Shown here in pieces: positions 40,818 through 48,899 of a stretch of DNA of 64,000 bases. The stretch's first letter is position 1. The number at the start of each line of letters is the position of its first letter. Under the pieces are notes generated by a model that saw nothing but the letters and a program-made list of their open reading frames with translations, made no database searches and had not been told where the DNA came from. Location: NCBI GenBank assembly GCA_044426085.1, contig JAWXUU010000009.1:50019-114018 (forward strand), written 5' to 3'. This DNA comes from JAWXUU01 sp044426085. GTDB taxonomy: Bacteria; Bacillota; Clostridia; Christensenellales; CAMQZB01. The position numbers were made by a program, and so were the translations under genes.

Positions 40818-41633
40818 TTAAAGTTTTCCATCAATAATATCTCGCATTATTTGTGCGACACCATCTTGATTGTTTGAAAGTGTCACGTGGTCTGCGATTT
40901 TTTTGACTTCTTTTCTAGCATTTGCAACGCAAGCGCCAAGACCTGCGTATTCTATCATCGAAATATCGTTTAGGCTATCCCCAACACAAACCATTTTTTC
41001 GCGTGGAATGCCAAGCATTTCTGAAATTTTCTTTGCCATTTTCCCCTTTGTTGCCCTTTGGCTTGTGATTTCAAAAAAATGTTTTTTCGAACACACGAAG
41101 TGTAGGGTTGGGAATTGTTTGGAAAATTTTCTTATTAGTCTTTTCGCTTGGATTGGGTGGATATAAACGAGAATTTTATTTGGGCAAATTTGCTTTTTTT
41201 CTACGTAGTCTAGCAAATTTTCTCTTGTTATTGTTGCATCAACACCAACGGCTTTGGCATACATTTGCGCATATTTATTATCGGGATTTGCGATAAAGCT
41301 GTCGCCGTTGTATATTTGAAATTTGTTTCTTTTAAGCTTTTGGATTTCCTTCACAACCGCGATAGCATCGCCGTTTGAAATTCTTTCTTCAATCAGGACT
41401 TCGCCCGTTTGGATATCGCAAAGTGTGCCACCTTGATACCCCATCACATACCCAGTTAGCCCAAGTGACCTTGCACTGTCGAGTGCTGATTTGGTCATTC
41501 TTCCTGTGCAGACGCCAAAAAAACCGCCCGCTTTTTCAAATTCTTTTATTGTTTCAATAGTTTTTCTTGAAACGGTGTGATCATCTTTTAATAGTGTATC
41601 ATCAAAATCTGATATCACTGCTGTATACTTCAT
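40818..41633 (-). CDS. HAD-superfamily Cof-type phosphatase
   Basis: A 271-residue Cof/YidA-type HAD hydrolase. Motif I is ISDFDDTLLKDD (nucleophile Asp near residue 9), motif II GVCTGRM, motif III the Lys in TKGKMAKKISEMLGI, and motif IV VGDSLNDISMIEYAG. Such enzymes dephosphorylate sugar phosphates, flavin or PLP intermediates; the substrate cannot be predicted. It lies between uvrC and hprK with short gaps, so it belongs to the same long transcript, but no functional link is evident. Confidence 0.93.
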   Translation of the reverse strand: MKYTAVISDFDDTLLKDDHTVSRKTIETIKEFEKAGGFFGVCTGRMTKSALDSARSLGLTGYVMGYQGGTLCDIQTGEVLIEERISNGDAIAVVKEIQKLKRNKFQIYNGDSFIANPDNKYAQMYAKAVGVDATITRENLLDYVEKKQICPNKILVYIHPIQAKRLIRKFSKQFPTLHFVCSKKHFFEITSQRATKGKMAKKISEMLGIPREKMVCVGDSLNDISMIEYAGLGACVANARKEVKKIADHVTLSNNQDGVAQIMRDIIDGKL

Positions 41634-41665
41634 ATATATACTCCTATTGTGTGGTTATTTCATCA

Positions 41666-43522
41666 TTATAGCCCTAGTTTTTCTTCTAGCACTGTTTGTT
41701 TTTTTATGTGGGAAATTGCTTTTTCCTTTATTTCTACCGCCATGTTTTGCGTTACACCTTTTATTTTTGCAATGTCTTCAATTGGTGCGGACACGATTTC
41801 TGATGGGGTTTGATATTTTTCTAGTATTAATTTCTTTTTTGCCGTGCCGACACCTGCAATGCTATCCAAAATACTGACAAAAGCGTTTTTGTTTCGCAGT
41901 GTTCTGTGGAAAGTGATTGCAAATCTGTGTGATTCGTCGCGGATTTGTTGCAGAATTTTCAGCGCGTTGTTGGTCTTTTCCAAAATTATTGGAGTTTTTG
42001 AGTTTGGAAGGAAAATTTCTTCTTCTCGCTTTGCAAGCGACACCATATTTTGAGAAACACCAAGTGATTTTATTGCGTTCTGGGCAAATTCAAGTTGAAT
42101 CATACCGCCGTCGATAACAACCAAATCGGGCTTCACTGAAAAGCTTTCGTCCGTTTCGGTTTTGTCTTGCAATCTTTTGAATCGCCTTGTTATAACTTCA
42201 TTCATAGATGCAAAGTCATTTGGACCTTCCACCGTTTTGATTTTGAACCTGCGATACAGTTTATTTTGCGGTTTGCCATCGATAAACACCACCATTGAAG
42301 CCACCGAAAGCGTGCCTGAAATATTGGAAATATCGTAACATTCCATCTTTCGCACAGGATAGCCAAGCACAGCGGACAGCACATTTACTGCACCGATAGT
42401 TTTTTCAAACTCGCGAGTTTTTTCGCTTGCATTTTTTTCGAGATAGTCTTCGGCATTTTCCCTTGCCATATCAACAAGCTGGCTTCTTATCCCCATTTTT
42501 GGAACTAGGAAAGGTGTTTTTTTGCCGTGGATTGTTTCGAAGTGCTCTTCTATATTAAAATATTTGGAAATTTCAAATTCAGTGATGATTTCATCTGGCA
42601 AAATATTGCTTTCGTAATGTGACAGCATGAAGTTTGCAAGTGATTCTTCACGCTCGCAAAACACACTTTCTTCATAGTGGTTTTCCACACCCTGCATTCT
42701 GCCACCGCGGATAATCAAAACGGAAACAACATTTGAAACCCCGTTTGATGCGACGGCAAAGATGTCGATATCTGTTCCAATCATGCCTTGGGTCAGTTTT
42801 CTATCTTTAATTTTCTTGATTGATTCTATTCTGTCGCGGTATATTATCGCCCTTTCGAAATCCGACCTTTTTGCGGATTCTTTCATTTGCGTTTCTAGCT
42901 TTTCGCCCGCTTCTTTTGTGTCGCCTTTCAGAAAGTTCATGCTTGATTTCACAAGGTCTGCATAATCCTCGCTTGAAATCAACCCCTTGCAAACACCCTT
43001 ACATCTGCCCATTTGATAATTCAGACAAACGCGGTGGTTTTTTGGAATTTTTTTCATGTTCAGCTTGCAAGAGCGGATAAAAAATGTGTCTTGCACAATA
43101 TCGGCAAGTTCCCTTGCGGAAACACCGCCCATGTATGGCCCGAAATATTTGCCGTCTTTTTTCTTGATTTTGCGGGTTATTTCAAGCTTGGGAAATTCTT
43201 CGTTGGTGAACTTTATATAAGGATATGTTTTATCATCTTTAAGCAAGATGTTATATCGTGGCTTATGCTTTTTTATTAGGTTGTTTTCCAAAATAAGAGC
43301 ATCTTGTTCCGACTTGGTGATGTGATAATGAAAATCGGCAACTTCGCGCACCATCGCCATAACTTTTTCCGTTTTCACACTTGAATGGAAGTATTGGCGG
43401 ACGCGATTTTTTAAAACTTTCGCCTTGCCCACATATATTATGTTGCCAGTTTTATCCGTCATCACATAAACGCCCGGGGAGGTTGGAAGTTTTTTTAGTT
43501 TTTCTTGAATTTGATTGTTCAT
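41666..43522 (-). CDS. uvrC: Excinuclease ABC subunit C
   Basis: A 618-residue UvrC, making the two incisions of nucleotide excision repair. Domains in order: N-terminal GIY-YIG nuclease (SPGVYVMTDKTGNIIYVGKAKVL, residues 13-95), Cys-containing region, UVR motif (LETQMKESAKRSDFERAIIYRDR, about 205-235), the RNase-H-like C-nuclease (ECYDISNISGTLSVASMVVF, VVIDGG), and helix-hairpin-helix tail (LDSIAGVGTAKKKLIL, IKGVT). Full length. Placed directly downstream of ecfT and upstream of the HAD gene; hprK follows. UvrC next to HPr kinase genes is common in Firmicutes. Confidence 0.98.
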   Translation of the reverse strand: MNNQIQEKLKKLPTSPGVYVMTDKTGNIIYVGKAKVLKNRVRQYFHSSVKTEKVMAMVREVADFHYHITKSEQDALILENNLIKKHKPRYNILLKDDKTYPYIKFTNEEFPKLEITRKIKKKDGKYFGPYMGGVSARELADIVQDTFFIRSCKLNMKKIPKNHRVCLNYQMGRCKGVCKGLISSEDYADLVKSSMNFLKGDTKEAGEKLETQMKESAKRSDFERAIIYRDRIESIKKIKDRKLTQGMIGTDIDIFAVASNGVSNVVSVLIIRGGRMQGVENHYEESVFCEREESLANFMLSHYESNILPDEIITEFEISKYFNIEEHFETIHGKKTPFLVPKMGIRSQLVDMARENAEDYLEKNASEKTREFEKTIGAVNVLSAVLGYPVRKMECYDISNISGTLSVASMVVFIDGKPQNKLYRRFKIKTVEGPNDFASMNEVITRRFKRLQDKTETDESFSVKPDLVVIDGGMIQLEFAQNAIKSLGVSQNMVSLAKREEEIFLPNSKTPIILEKTNNALKILQQIRDESHRFAITFHRTLRNKNAFVSILDSIAGVGTAKKKLILEKYQTPSEIVSAPIEDIAKIKGVTQNMAVEIKEKAISHIKKQTVLEEKLGL

Positions 43523-43565
43523 TATTGCTCTTTAATTTATTTATAGCATATTTATTGCTTGTTAT

Positions 43566-44369
43566 TTATATTTGTAGCATGTTTATTGCAATCACAAAAA
43601 GCACGTATGTTGCCATATATATGCAAGTGATGATATCGTCGAAATGGATTTCCATCTTCTTCATTTTTGTTCTGTTTTGACCGCCTGAATAGCAACGTGA
43701 ATCCATTGCGTCGGCAAGTTCGTCCGCCCTTCTGAATGAAGAAACGAGAAGTGGAATCAAGATTGGTATCATGGCTTTTGCCCTTTGCAAGACATTGCCA
43801 CTATCAAACTTAGCACCCCTTGCTGTTTGGGCGCGAATTATTCTGTCGGTTTCGTCCATAAGTGTTGGGATAAAGCGCAGTGCTATGCTCATGATAAGTG
43901 CGAGTTCGTGCACGGGGAACTTTATAACTTTCAGCGGTGACAAAAGTGATTCTATGCCATCGGTCAGTGCCACTGGTTGCGTTGTTAGGGTGAGAAGTGA
44001 TGTGCCCATAACAAGCAAAATAAGGCGTATTGCCATGAGAACTGCAAACGCGAGTGCTCCGTCGTAAATTTTCAAAAACCAAAAGCTGAAAATAACTTCG
44101 CCTTGGGTGTAGAAAAACAGATTGAGAACCGCCGTGAAACACACGAGAACCAAGATTGGCTTCACTGATTTCATAACGATTTTTGGTGGCAATTTTGCCA
44201 TTGCAATCACGCTTATTATAAACAGTGCGGAAATCACTTGTGCCCAAGCTGATTCTGCGATGAAAATGCCGACGATAAAGGCGATTGCTGATAGGATTTT
44301 GATTCTTGGGTCTAGCTTTGAAACCGCGGAATCTATTGGATAGTATTGACCAAAAGTTACATCTTTCAT
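43566..44369 (-). CDS. ecfT: ECF transporter transmembrane subunit EcfT
   Basis: A 267-residue EcfT, the scaffold that couples ATP hydrolysis to vitamin-binding S components. The N-terminal GQYYPIDSAVSKLDPRIKIL is typical, five to six membrane spans follow, and the cytoplasmic coupling helices carry MDETDRIIRAQTARGAKF and ADELADAMDSRCYSGGQNRT, the two Ala-Arg-Gly-type motifs. Its ATG overlaps the ecfA2 stop (ATGA) with GGAGGTGA upstream, showing coupled translation. No S component is encoded here, as usual for shared group II modules. Confidence 0.95.
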   Translation of the reverse strand: MKDVTFGQYYPIDSAVSKLDPRIKILSAIAFIVGIFIAESAWAQVISALFIISVIAMAKLPPKIVMKSVKPILVLVCFTAVLNLFFYTQGEVIFSFWFLKIYDGALAFAVLMAIRLILLVMGTSLLTLTTQPVALTDGIESLLSPLKVIKFPVHELALIMSIALRFIPTLMDETDRIIRAQTARGAKFDSGNVLQRAKAMIPILIPLLVSSFRRADELADAMDSRCYSGGQNRTKMKKMEIHFDDIITCIYMATYVLFVIAINMLQI

Positions 44370-45403
44370 GCGTTGTCACCTCCGTCAGTATCAATTTTTT
44401 CGTCCGCTTGACGCTTTTGTTTGAAAAAATCAAGCCCCACTTCTGACAATTCGATTGGTTTTATATAACTGCCCAAAAGTTTTGCTTTTCTGATTTCGTT
44501 TGCGATTTCTTGTGCTAGTTCGCGGTTTGTTCCGCAAAATTTCACACGCAAGCCTTTTTTTCTGCACGCGAGAATCACTTTTGAAACTAGCGGGATATCA
44601 AGGCAGTGTTTTTTCATGAGATCTTCATCGGAAAACAGTTCTGAAGCGGGAAGAGTTATTTCATTCTTACCGTCTTTCATGACCATCACGCGGTTGCAGT
44701 TTTCTGCGATTTCATCCATATCGTGGGAAATCATGATTATTGTTTTTGTCGACGTTTTGTGAAGGGTGCGGATAAGGGCGAGTATTTCACCTTTGCCTTT
44801 TGGGTCTAGCCCCGCTGTTGGCTCGTCCAAAATAAGAATTTCAGGGTCTGTCACGATTATGCCCGCGATTGCAAGGCGACGTTTTTGACCGCCGGAAAGT
44901 TGGAATGGTGATTTATCTTTGATTTCTTCATATTTGAGACCAACCCTTTCGATTGCGATTTTTATCTTCTCGTCCATCTCTTCTCTTGTGAGTCCCTCTG
45001 GATTTTTCGCTGATTTTTCGCCGTAGAAATTTTCAAGTCCAAACGCGACATCTTCTTGGCAAGTTTCGCCAAAAAGTTGATATTCTGGATATTGGAACAC
45101 CATACCGCACTTTCTTCTTAGCGCTGTTAGGGTTGTTTTGTCACCTGCGAGTTTTTCACCGCAGATGTGAATTTCGCCACTTGTTGGCTTCAACAAATAG
45201 TTGAAGTGTTGAATAAGCGTTGATTTGCCAGAGCCAGTGTGCCCCAAAATTCCAAAGAAGTCGCCTTCGAAAATTTCCAAGTTGATGTTTTCCACCGCCG
45301 TTTTTGCAAGGGGTGTGTTTTCGCCATAGGTGTGAGTTAAACCCACGCATTTTACTGTGACGTTTGCGTTATTTTGTTGGAGTATTATATTGTCAGTTTG
45401 CAT
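44366..45403 (-). CDS. ecfA2: ECF transporter ATPase EcfA2 with long C-terminus
   Basis: A 345-residue ATPase. Walker A GHTGSGKST, Q-loop FQYPEYQLF, signature QLSGGQKRR, Walker B ILILDEPTAGLD, and H-loop ISHDMDEIAEN are all intact. EcfA2 proteins are usually about 285-290 residues; this one continues for about 50 more with a basic/acidic tail (SEVGLDFFKQKRQADEKIDTD). It pairs with EcfA1 to power the ECF complex. The start overlaps the ecfA1 coding region by 19 bases, and the stop overlaps ecfT, so the three are translated as a unit. Confidence 0.94.
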   Translation of the reverse strand: MQTDNIILQQNNANVTVKCVGLTHTYGENTPLAKTAVENINLEIFEGDFFGILGHTGSGKSTLIQHFNYLLKPTSGEIHICGEKLAGDKTTLTALRRKCGMVFQYPEYQLFGETCQEDVAFGLENFYGEKSAKNPEGLTREEMDEKIKIAIERVGLKYEEIKDKSPFQLSGGQKRRLAIAGIIVTDPEILILDEPTAGLDPKGKGEILALIRTLHKTSTKTIIMISHDMDEIAENCNRVMVMKDGKNEITLPASELFSDEDLMKKHCLDIPLVSKVILACRKKGLRVKFCGTNRELAQEIANEIRKAKLLGSYIKPIELSEVGLDFFKQKRQADEKIDTDGGDNA

Positions 45404-46221
45404 ATGCCCTCCAATAGTTCTTCTTCTGAAATTGCCTCGCCGATATCAATCCCCTCTTCTTTCAAGTTTTGGCAGAGTTTTTCCGCACGAGGAAGTTTGA
45501 GCGATGCGAGCTCGATTTTTTCCGTTTCTTTGAAAACTTCTTTCGGTTTTCCAACAAGCGTGACTTTTCCACCGTCCATAACCACAACTTTATCGGCACA
45601 AAGTGCTTCATCCATAAAGTGAGTGATAAGGATTATGGAAATATTTTCCTTTTCTCTTAAGCTCATCATCACATCCATGACTTCTTTTCTTCCGCGTGGG
45701 TCAAGCATTGCTGTTGATTCGTCCAAAATGATAACTTTTGGTTTCAGCGCAACCACCCCTGCGATTGCTATGCGTTGTTTTTGTCCGCCGGAGAGTTTAT
45801 ATGGGGTGTGGGTTCTGAATTTTTCCATATCCACTGCTTTAAGCGCAAAATCCACCCTTGCGATTATTTCTTCGCGGGGAAGGCCTATGTTTTCCGGCCC
45901 GAATGCGATATCATCTTCCACGATTGTTGCAATCATTTGGTTATCGGGATTTTGAAACACCATGCCGACATTTTTTCTTATTTCAAAAAGATTTTTTGGG
46001 TCGGATAAGTCCATATCAAACACTGTCACACTGCCAGAGTTTGGCATCAAAAGCCCGTTCAAATGACGGGCGAGCGTGGACTTGCCACTTCCGTTGTGAC
46101 CGAGAATTGCAATAAATTCCCCTTGATACACTTCAAGTGATACGCCATCGATTGCCTTTTTCGCATTTTCGCCTTCGCCAAAGATGTGCGTTATGTTTTC
46201 TAGTTTTATTATCGGTTGCAT
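45385..46221 (-). CDS. ecfA1: ECF transporter ATPase EcfA1
   Basis: A 278-residue ATPase: Walker A GHNGSGKST, Q-loop FQNPDNQMI, EDDIAFGPENIGL, signature KLSGGQKQR, Walker B VIILDESTAMLDPRGR, and H-loop ITHFMDEAL. The Ser in DESTAMLD is typical of EcfA1. Normal length. First gene of the ecfA1-ecfA2-ecfT order, and divergent from rplM-rpsI, a neighbourhood conserved in Firmicutes except for the orientation. Confidence 0.95.
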   Translation of the reverse strand: MQPIIKLENITHIFGEGENAKKAIDGVSLEVYQGEFIAILGHNGSGKSTLARHLNGLLMPNSGSVTVFDMDLSDPKNLFEIRKNVGMVFQNPDNQMIATIVEDDIAFGPENIGLPREEIIARVDFALKAVDMEKFRTHTPYKLSGGQKQRIAIAGVVALKPKVIILDESTAMLDPRGRKEVMDVMMSLREKENISIILITHFMDEALCADKVVVMDGGKVTLVGKPKEVFKETEKIELASLKLPRAEKLCQNLKEEGIDIGEAISEEELLEGICKLTI

Positions 46222-46586
46222 GGTTTTTCCTCTGTTTACCCACTCGGGGTTTTTACACTTGCTTTTTTTGGGATTTTGCAGTATTATATAGTAGATTTAT
46301 TATTACCTTTATAACAATATTATATATACGTGTTAAATTATAATAAACTCAAAATTTTCCAATTCAAGTTATTATACCATATTTTTGGGATTTAGACAAA
46401 TATATATCCAATTAAAATTCGGCAAAAACTCAAGTTTTAGGAAATTTTCGTTGGATAGCAAGGTTGCAAGTCACCTGATATTTGCAATCTGTTGCCTATT
46501 GCTTATCATTTGAAAGCATTTTGCAGTGATAATTGAGAAATAATTGCAGAAATTGAGAAATAATTGATAAAAAAGCGTTTAAAGCC

Positions 46587-46615
46587 TTGACAATATTTGT
46601 CTGGGTTATTATAAT
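46587..46615 (+). promoter_or_regulatory. rplM-rpsI promoter
   Basis: TTGACA (46587-46592), 17 bases, TATAAT (46610-46615), full consensus. Upstream of it, 46222-46586 is AT-rich spacer with a duplicated ATTGAGAAATAATTG (near 46530 and 46551) and no gene. Confidence 0.88.
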
Positions 46616-46627
46616 ATTATGGTATGA

Positions 46628-46725
46628 AAAAAGACTCTATTATAAGTCAACGAAATTAGCCCTTCGTGGGAGCAAGTCGCACCGGAACTGCAAATGCACC
46701 CCTGACAAAAATAGATCTGTTTATC
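46628..46725 (+). ncRNA. Structured leader of rplM, probable L13 leader
   Basis: The 145 bases between promoter and rplM contain GC-rich conserved-looking segments in an otherwise AT-rich area: AAGACTCTATTATAAGTC, TTAGCCCTTCGTGGGAGC, AAGTCGCACCGGAACTGC and AAATGCACCCCTGAC. Firmicutes rplM genes carry an autoregulatory L13 leader at this position that binds ribosomal protein L13. I assign it by position and composition; I have not matched it base by base to the family model. Confidence 0.5.
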
Positions 46726-46767
46726 AAATCAATTTAATAAACAAAATTTATTCGGAGGAATTGTCTA

Positions 46768-47199
46768 ATGAAAACCTATATGGCAAACGCATCAGATATC
46801 GAAAAGAAATGGTATGTTGTTGATGCAGAAGGTATGGTTCTTGGTAGACTTGCTTCTCAAGTTGCTTCAATTTTGAGAGGAAAGAACAAACCTACTTTCA
46901 CACCACACGTTGATTGTGGAGACTACGTTATCGTGCTTAACACTGACAAAGTTGTTTTGACTGGTAAGAAACTTGAACAAAAAGAATACATCTATCACAC
47001 AGGTCACGTTGGTAACCTAAAGAGAACTTCTTACAAAAAAATGATGGAAGAAAAATCAGACGTTGCTGTTTATGAAGCAATCAAAGGTATGCTTCCTAAG
47101 AACTCTCTTGGAAGACAAATGTTGAAAAAAGTTAGAATTTACAAAGGCGGAGAACACAACCAAGCTGCTCAATGCCCTGAAGTTCTTGAATTAGTGTGA
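46768..47199 (+). CDS. rplM: Ribosomal protein L13
   Basis: A 143-residue uL13. It has KKWYVVDAEGMVLGRLASQVASILRGKNKPTFTPHVDCGDYVIVLN, KEYIYHTGHVGNLK, and the C-terminal RIYKGGEHNQAAQCPEVLEL. Ribosome site GGAGG lies nine bases before the ATG. Cotranscribed with rpsI, five bases after the stop. Confidence 0.98.
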   Translation: MKTYMANASDIEKKWYVVDAEGMVLGRLASQVASILRGKNKPTFTPHVDCGDYVIVLNTDKVVLTGKKLEQKEYIYHTGHVGNLKRTSYKKMMEEKSDVAVYEAIKGMLPKNSLGRQMLKKVRIYKGGEHNQAAQCPEVLELV

Positions 47200-47210
47200 G
47201 GTGAATGAAT

Positions 47211-47627
47211 ATGGCAAAAGCAGCTGCTAAGAAAAAAGTCCAATATTTTGGCACAGGTAGAAGAAAAAAAGCTATCGCTAGAGTTCGTTTGATTCCAGGC
47301 GGAAACGGCAATATCATCATCAACGGTAAAACTATTGATGAATTCTTCGGTGGAAATGAAATCGTTAAACTAGTTGTGAGACAACCACTTGCTCTCACAG
47401 AAACTAGCTCTAAATTCGACGTTTATGTTAACGTTGTTGGTGGTGGATATACTGGCCAAGCTGGTGCAATCCGTCACGGTATTTCTAGAGCTTTGATTCT
47501 TTGCGACGAAAGTTTGAGAGCATCTTTGAAAAAAGCTGGCTTCCTAACTCGTGACCCAAGAATGAAAGAAAGAAAGAAATACGGTCTTAAAAAAGCAAGA
47601 AGAGCTCCACAGTTCTCAAAGAGATAA
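47211..47627 (+). CDS. rpsI: Ribosomal protein S9
   Basis: A 138-residue uS9: YFGTGRRKKAIARVRLIPG, INGKTIDEFFGG, GGGYTGQAGAIRHGISRAL, and the C-terminal DPRMKERKKYGLKKARRAPQFSKR whose last residues reach the P-site tRNA. Start ATG 47211 is preferred over 47205 because GAGGTG is seven bases before it. Confidence 0.98.
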   Translation: MAKAAAKKKVQYFGTGRRKKAIARVRLIPGGNGNIIINGKTIDEFFGGNEIVKLVVRQPLALTETSSKFDVYVNVVGGGYTGQAGAIRHGISRALILCDESLRASLKKAGFLTRDPRMKERKKYGLKKARRAPQFSKR

Positions 47628-47670
47628 TCGAGAGTTCCAATACAGACTATTTTCACAAATACAAAAAATC

Positions 47671-47697
47671 ATCCACTGCTCTGCAGTGGATTTTTTT
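47671..47697 (+). terminator. rpsI terminator
   Basis: ATCCACTGC-TCT-GCAGTGGAT followed by seven T residues. Confidence 0.92.
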
Positions 47698-47744
47698 ATG
47701 GGTTGCAAACTTTTATTGCACGGGGTTTACGCAACTTATAAAGC

Positions 47745-47785
47745 AAAACCGCTTGCAATTTGAAATGCAAGCGGTTTTATTTTTT
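47745..47785. terminator. Hairpin at the end of the mutarotase region
   Basis: AAAACCGCTTGCA pairs with TGCAAGCGGTTTT around eight bases. The plus-strand side runs into a long T tract. It may act as a second stop for the ribosomal operon. Confidence 0.8.
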
Positions 47786-47860
47786 TTACTTTATTTTATT
47801 TTATTTTTTTTATTTTATTTTATTTTGTTTTATTTTGTTTTATTTTGTTTTATTTTACTT
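47776..47860 (+). repeat. T-rich microsatellite
   Basis: About 85 bases of TTTTA/TTTTG pentamer-like units (TTTATTTTATTTT, then TTTTGTTTTATTTTG repeats), ending at the stop codon of the mutarotase gene. On the minus strand it is the 3' untranslated region. Such tracts vary in copy number by slippage. Confidence 0.85.
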
Positions 47861-48743
47861 ATACAACTTCAACGCTGTAGTGATATTCTTTTGGTTCTTT
47901 GCCCACGATGTTGATTTTTGGGAGTTTGGAAAGGTCTTTTTCTTGGTCTTCCATTTGTTTTATGCCCCACCATGGTTCTATGCAGAAATAATCTCCGCCA
48001 TCTTTGAAGCCCCAAAGCGTTAGAACTGTGCAATTTCCGATGTCATATTTGAAAGATATTCCGTCGGCGCGCACCACTGTGCAACCACCTTCGAAACCGC
48101 CTTCTAGCATGCAACCTTTTGAGAAATCCAATTCGCCACTGCCATCTTGTTTTTCAACAAAATATTCCTTGTGCATAACAACTTCTTTTGCGTTTTCAAA
48201 TGCAAGTTGCTTTTCGAAAAGTGTTGTTCCGCCCACTTGTGGATAGTAATAAAAATCCCTTGCGTTATCAAAAACAACTTTTGTTTCACCTTGTGGCATG
48301 TTTATTGCGGCGTGGCCACCAACATAGAAAGGCATTTCTTTGCCATCCACACTTTCAACCACATATGTGAGTTTATATCCCGCTTCCAAAAGTTGATATT
48401 TAAGCCCGAACTTGAAGTTGAACGGATATTCTTTCAACGTTTCTGGTGTTGCAACTATTTCCAAATGCACGAAATCAGATTTTTCTTCCACCACGGCAAA
48501 TTGTTGCGTTCTTGCAAAGCCATGCATTGTTGAGATGTTATAATCCACGCCATCAACGACGTATTCACATCTTCTTATACCAACAAGTGGAAATATAACA
48601 ACGTCTTGATTTGGCCAATATTTCTCGTCCGCTTGCCAAAGCATTTCTTCGCCACGCTTCTTATCAACAAAGCTGACAAGTGAACCGCCCAAAAGGTTGA
48701 TTCCTAGTTTTATTCTTTCATTTTCAATATAATAATGTCCCAT
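47859..48743 (-). CDS. Aldose 1-epimerase family protein
   Basis: A 294-residue galactose-mutarotase-like protein, close to the LacX/YeaD-like aldose-epimerase group. N-terminal YYIENERIKLGINLLGGSLVSFVDKKRGEEMLW is typical, HGFAR near residue 75 holds a catalytic-type His, GGHAAINMP near 145 the second His, and the C-terminal WWGIKQ region the acidic residue neighbourhood. It would interconvert sugar anomers; the exact sugar is unknown. Monocistronic, downstream-facing to the ribosomal operon. The 3' end borders a T-rich microsatellite. Confidence 0.88.
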   Translation of the reverse strand: MGHYYIENERIKLGINLLGGSLVSFVDKKRGEEMLWQADEKYWPNQDVVIFPLVGIRRCEYVVDGVDYNISTMHGFARTQQFAVVEEKSDFVHLEIVATPETLKEYPFNFKFGLKYQLLEAGYKLTYVVESVDGKEMPFYVGGHAAINMPQGETKVVFDNARDFYYYPQVGGTTLFEKQLAFENAKEVVMHKEYFVEKQDGSGELDFSKGCMLEGGFEGGCTVVRADGISFKYDIGNCTVLTLWGFKDGGDYFCIEPWWGIKQMEDQEKDLSKLPKINIVGKEPKEYHYSVEVV

Positions 48744-48826
48744 ATTTTTCCCTCCGCTTACATTTTACACCATAAAAACGTATTTTGCAATAGTTTTTTC
48801 ACTTTTTCACGCGTTTTTTTACAGCG

Positions 48827-48852
48827 AAACAGCCCCCTTACGGGAGCTGTTT
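48827..48852 (-). terminator. Hairpin after the large lipoprotein gene
   Basis: AAACAGCTCCC and GGGGGCTGTTT pair on the minus strand with one mismatch and a TTAC-type loop. A weak T run follows later, so termination is likely but not certain. Confidence 0.6.
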
Positions 48853-48899
48853 GCTTGGATTTAAATGAAAATATATTACACGTAGTCACTGTCATAAAA

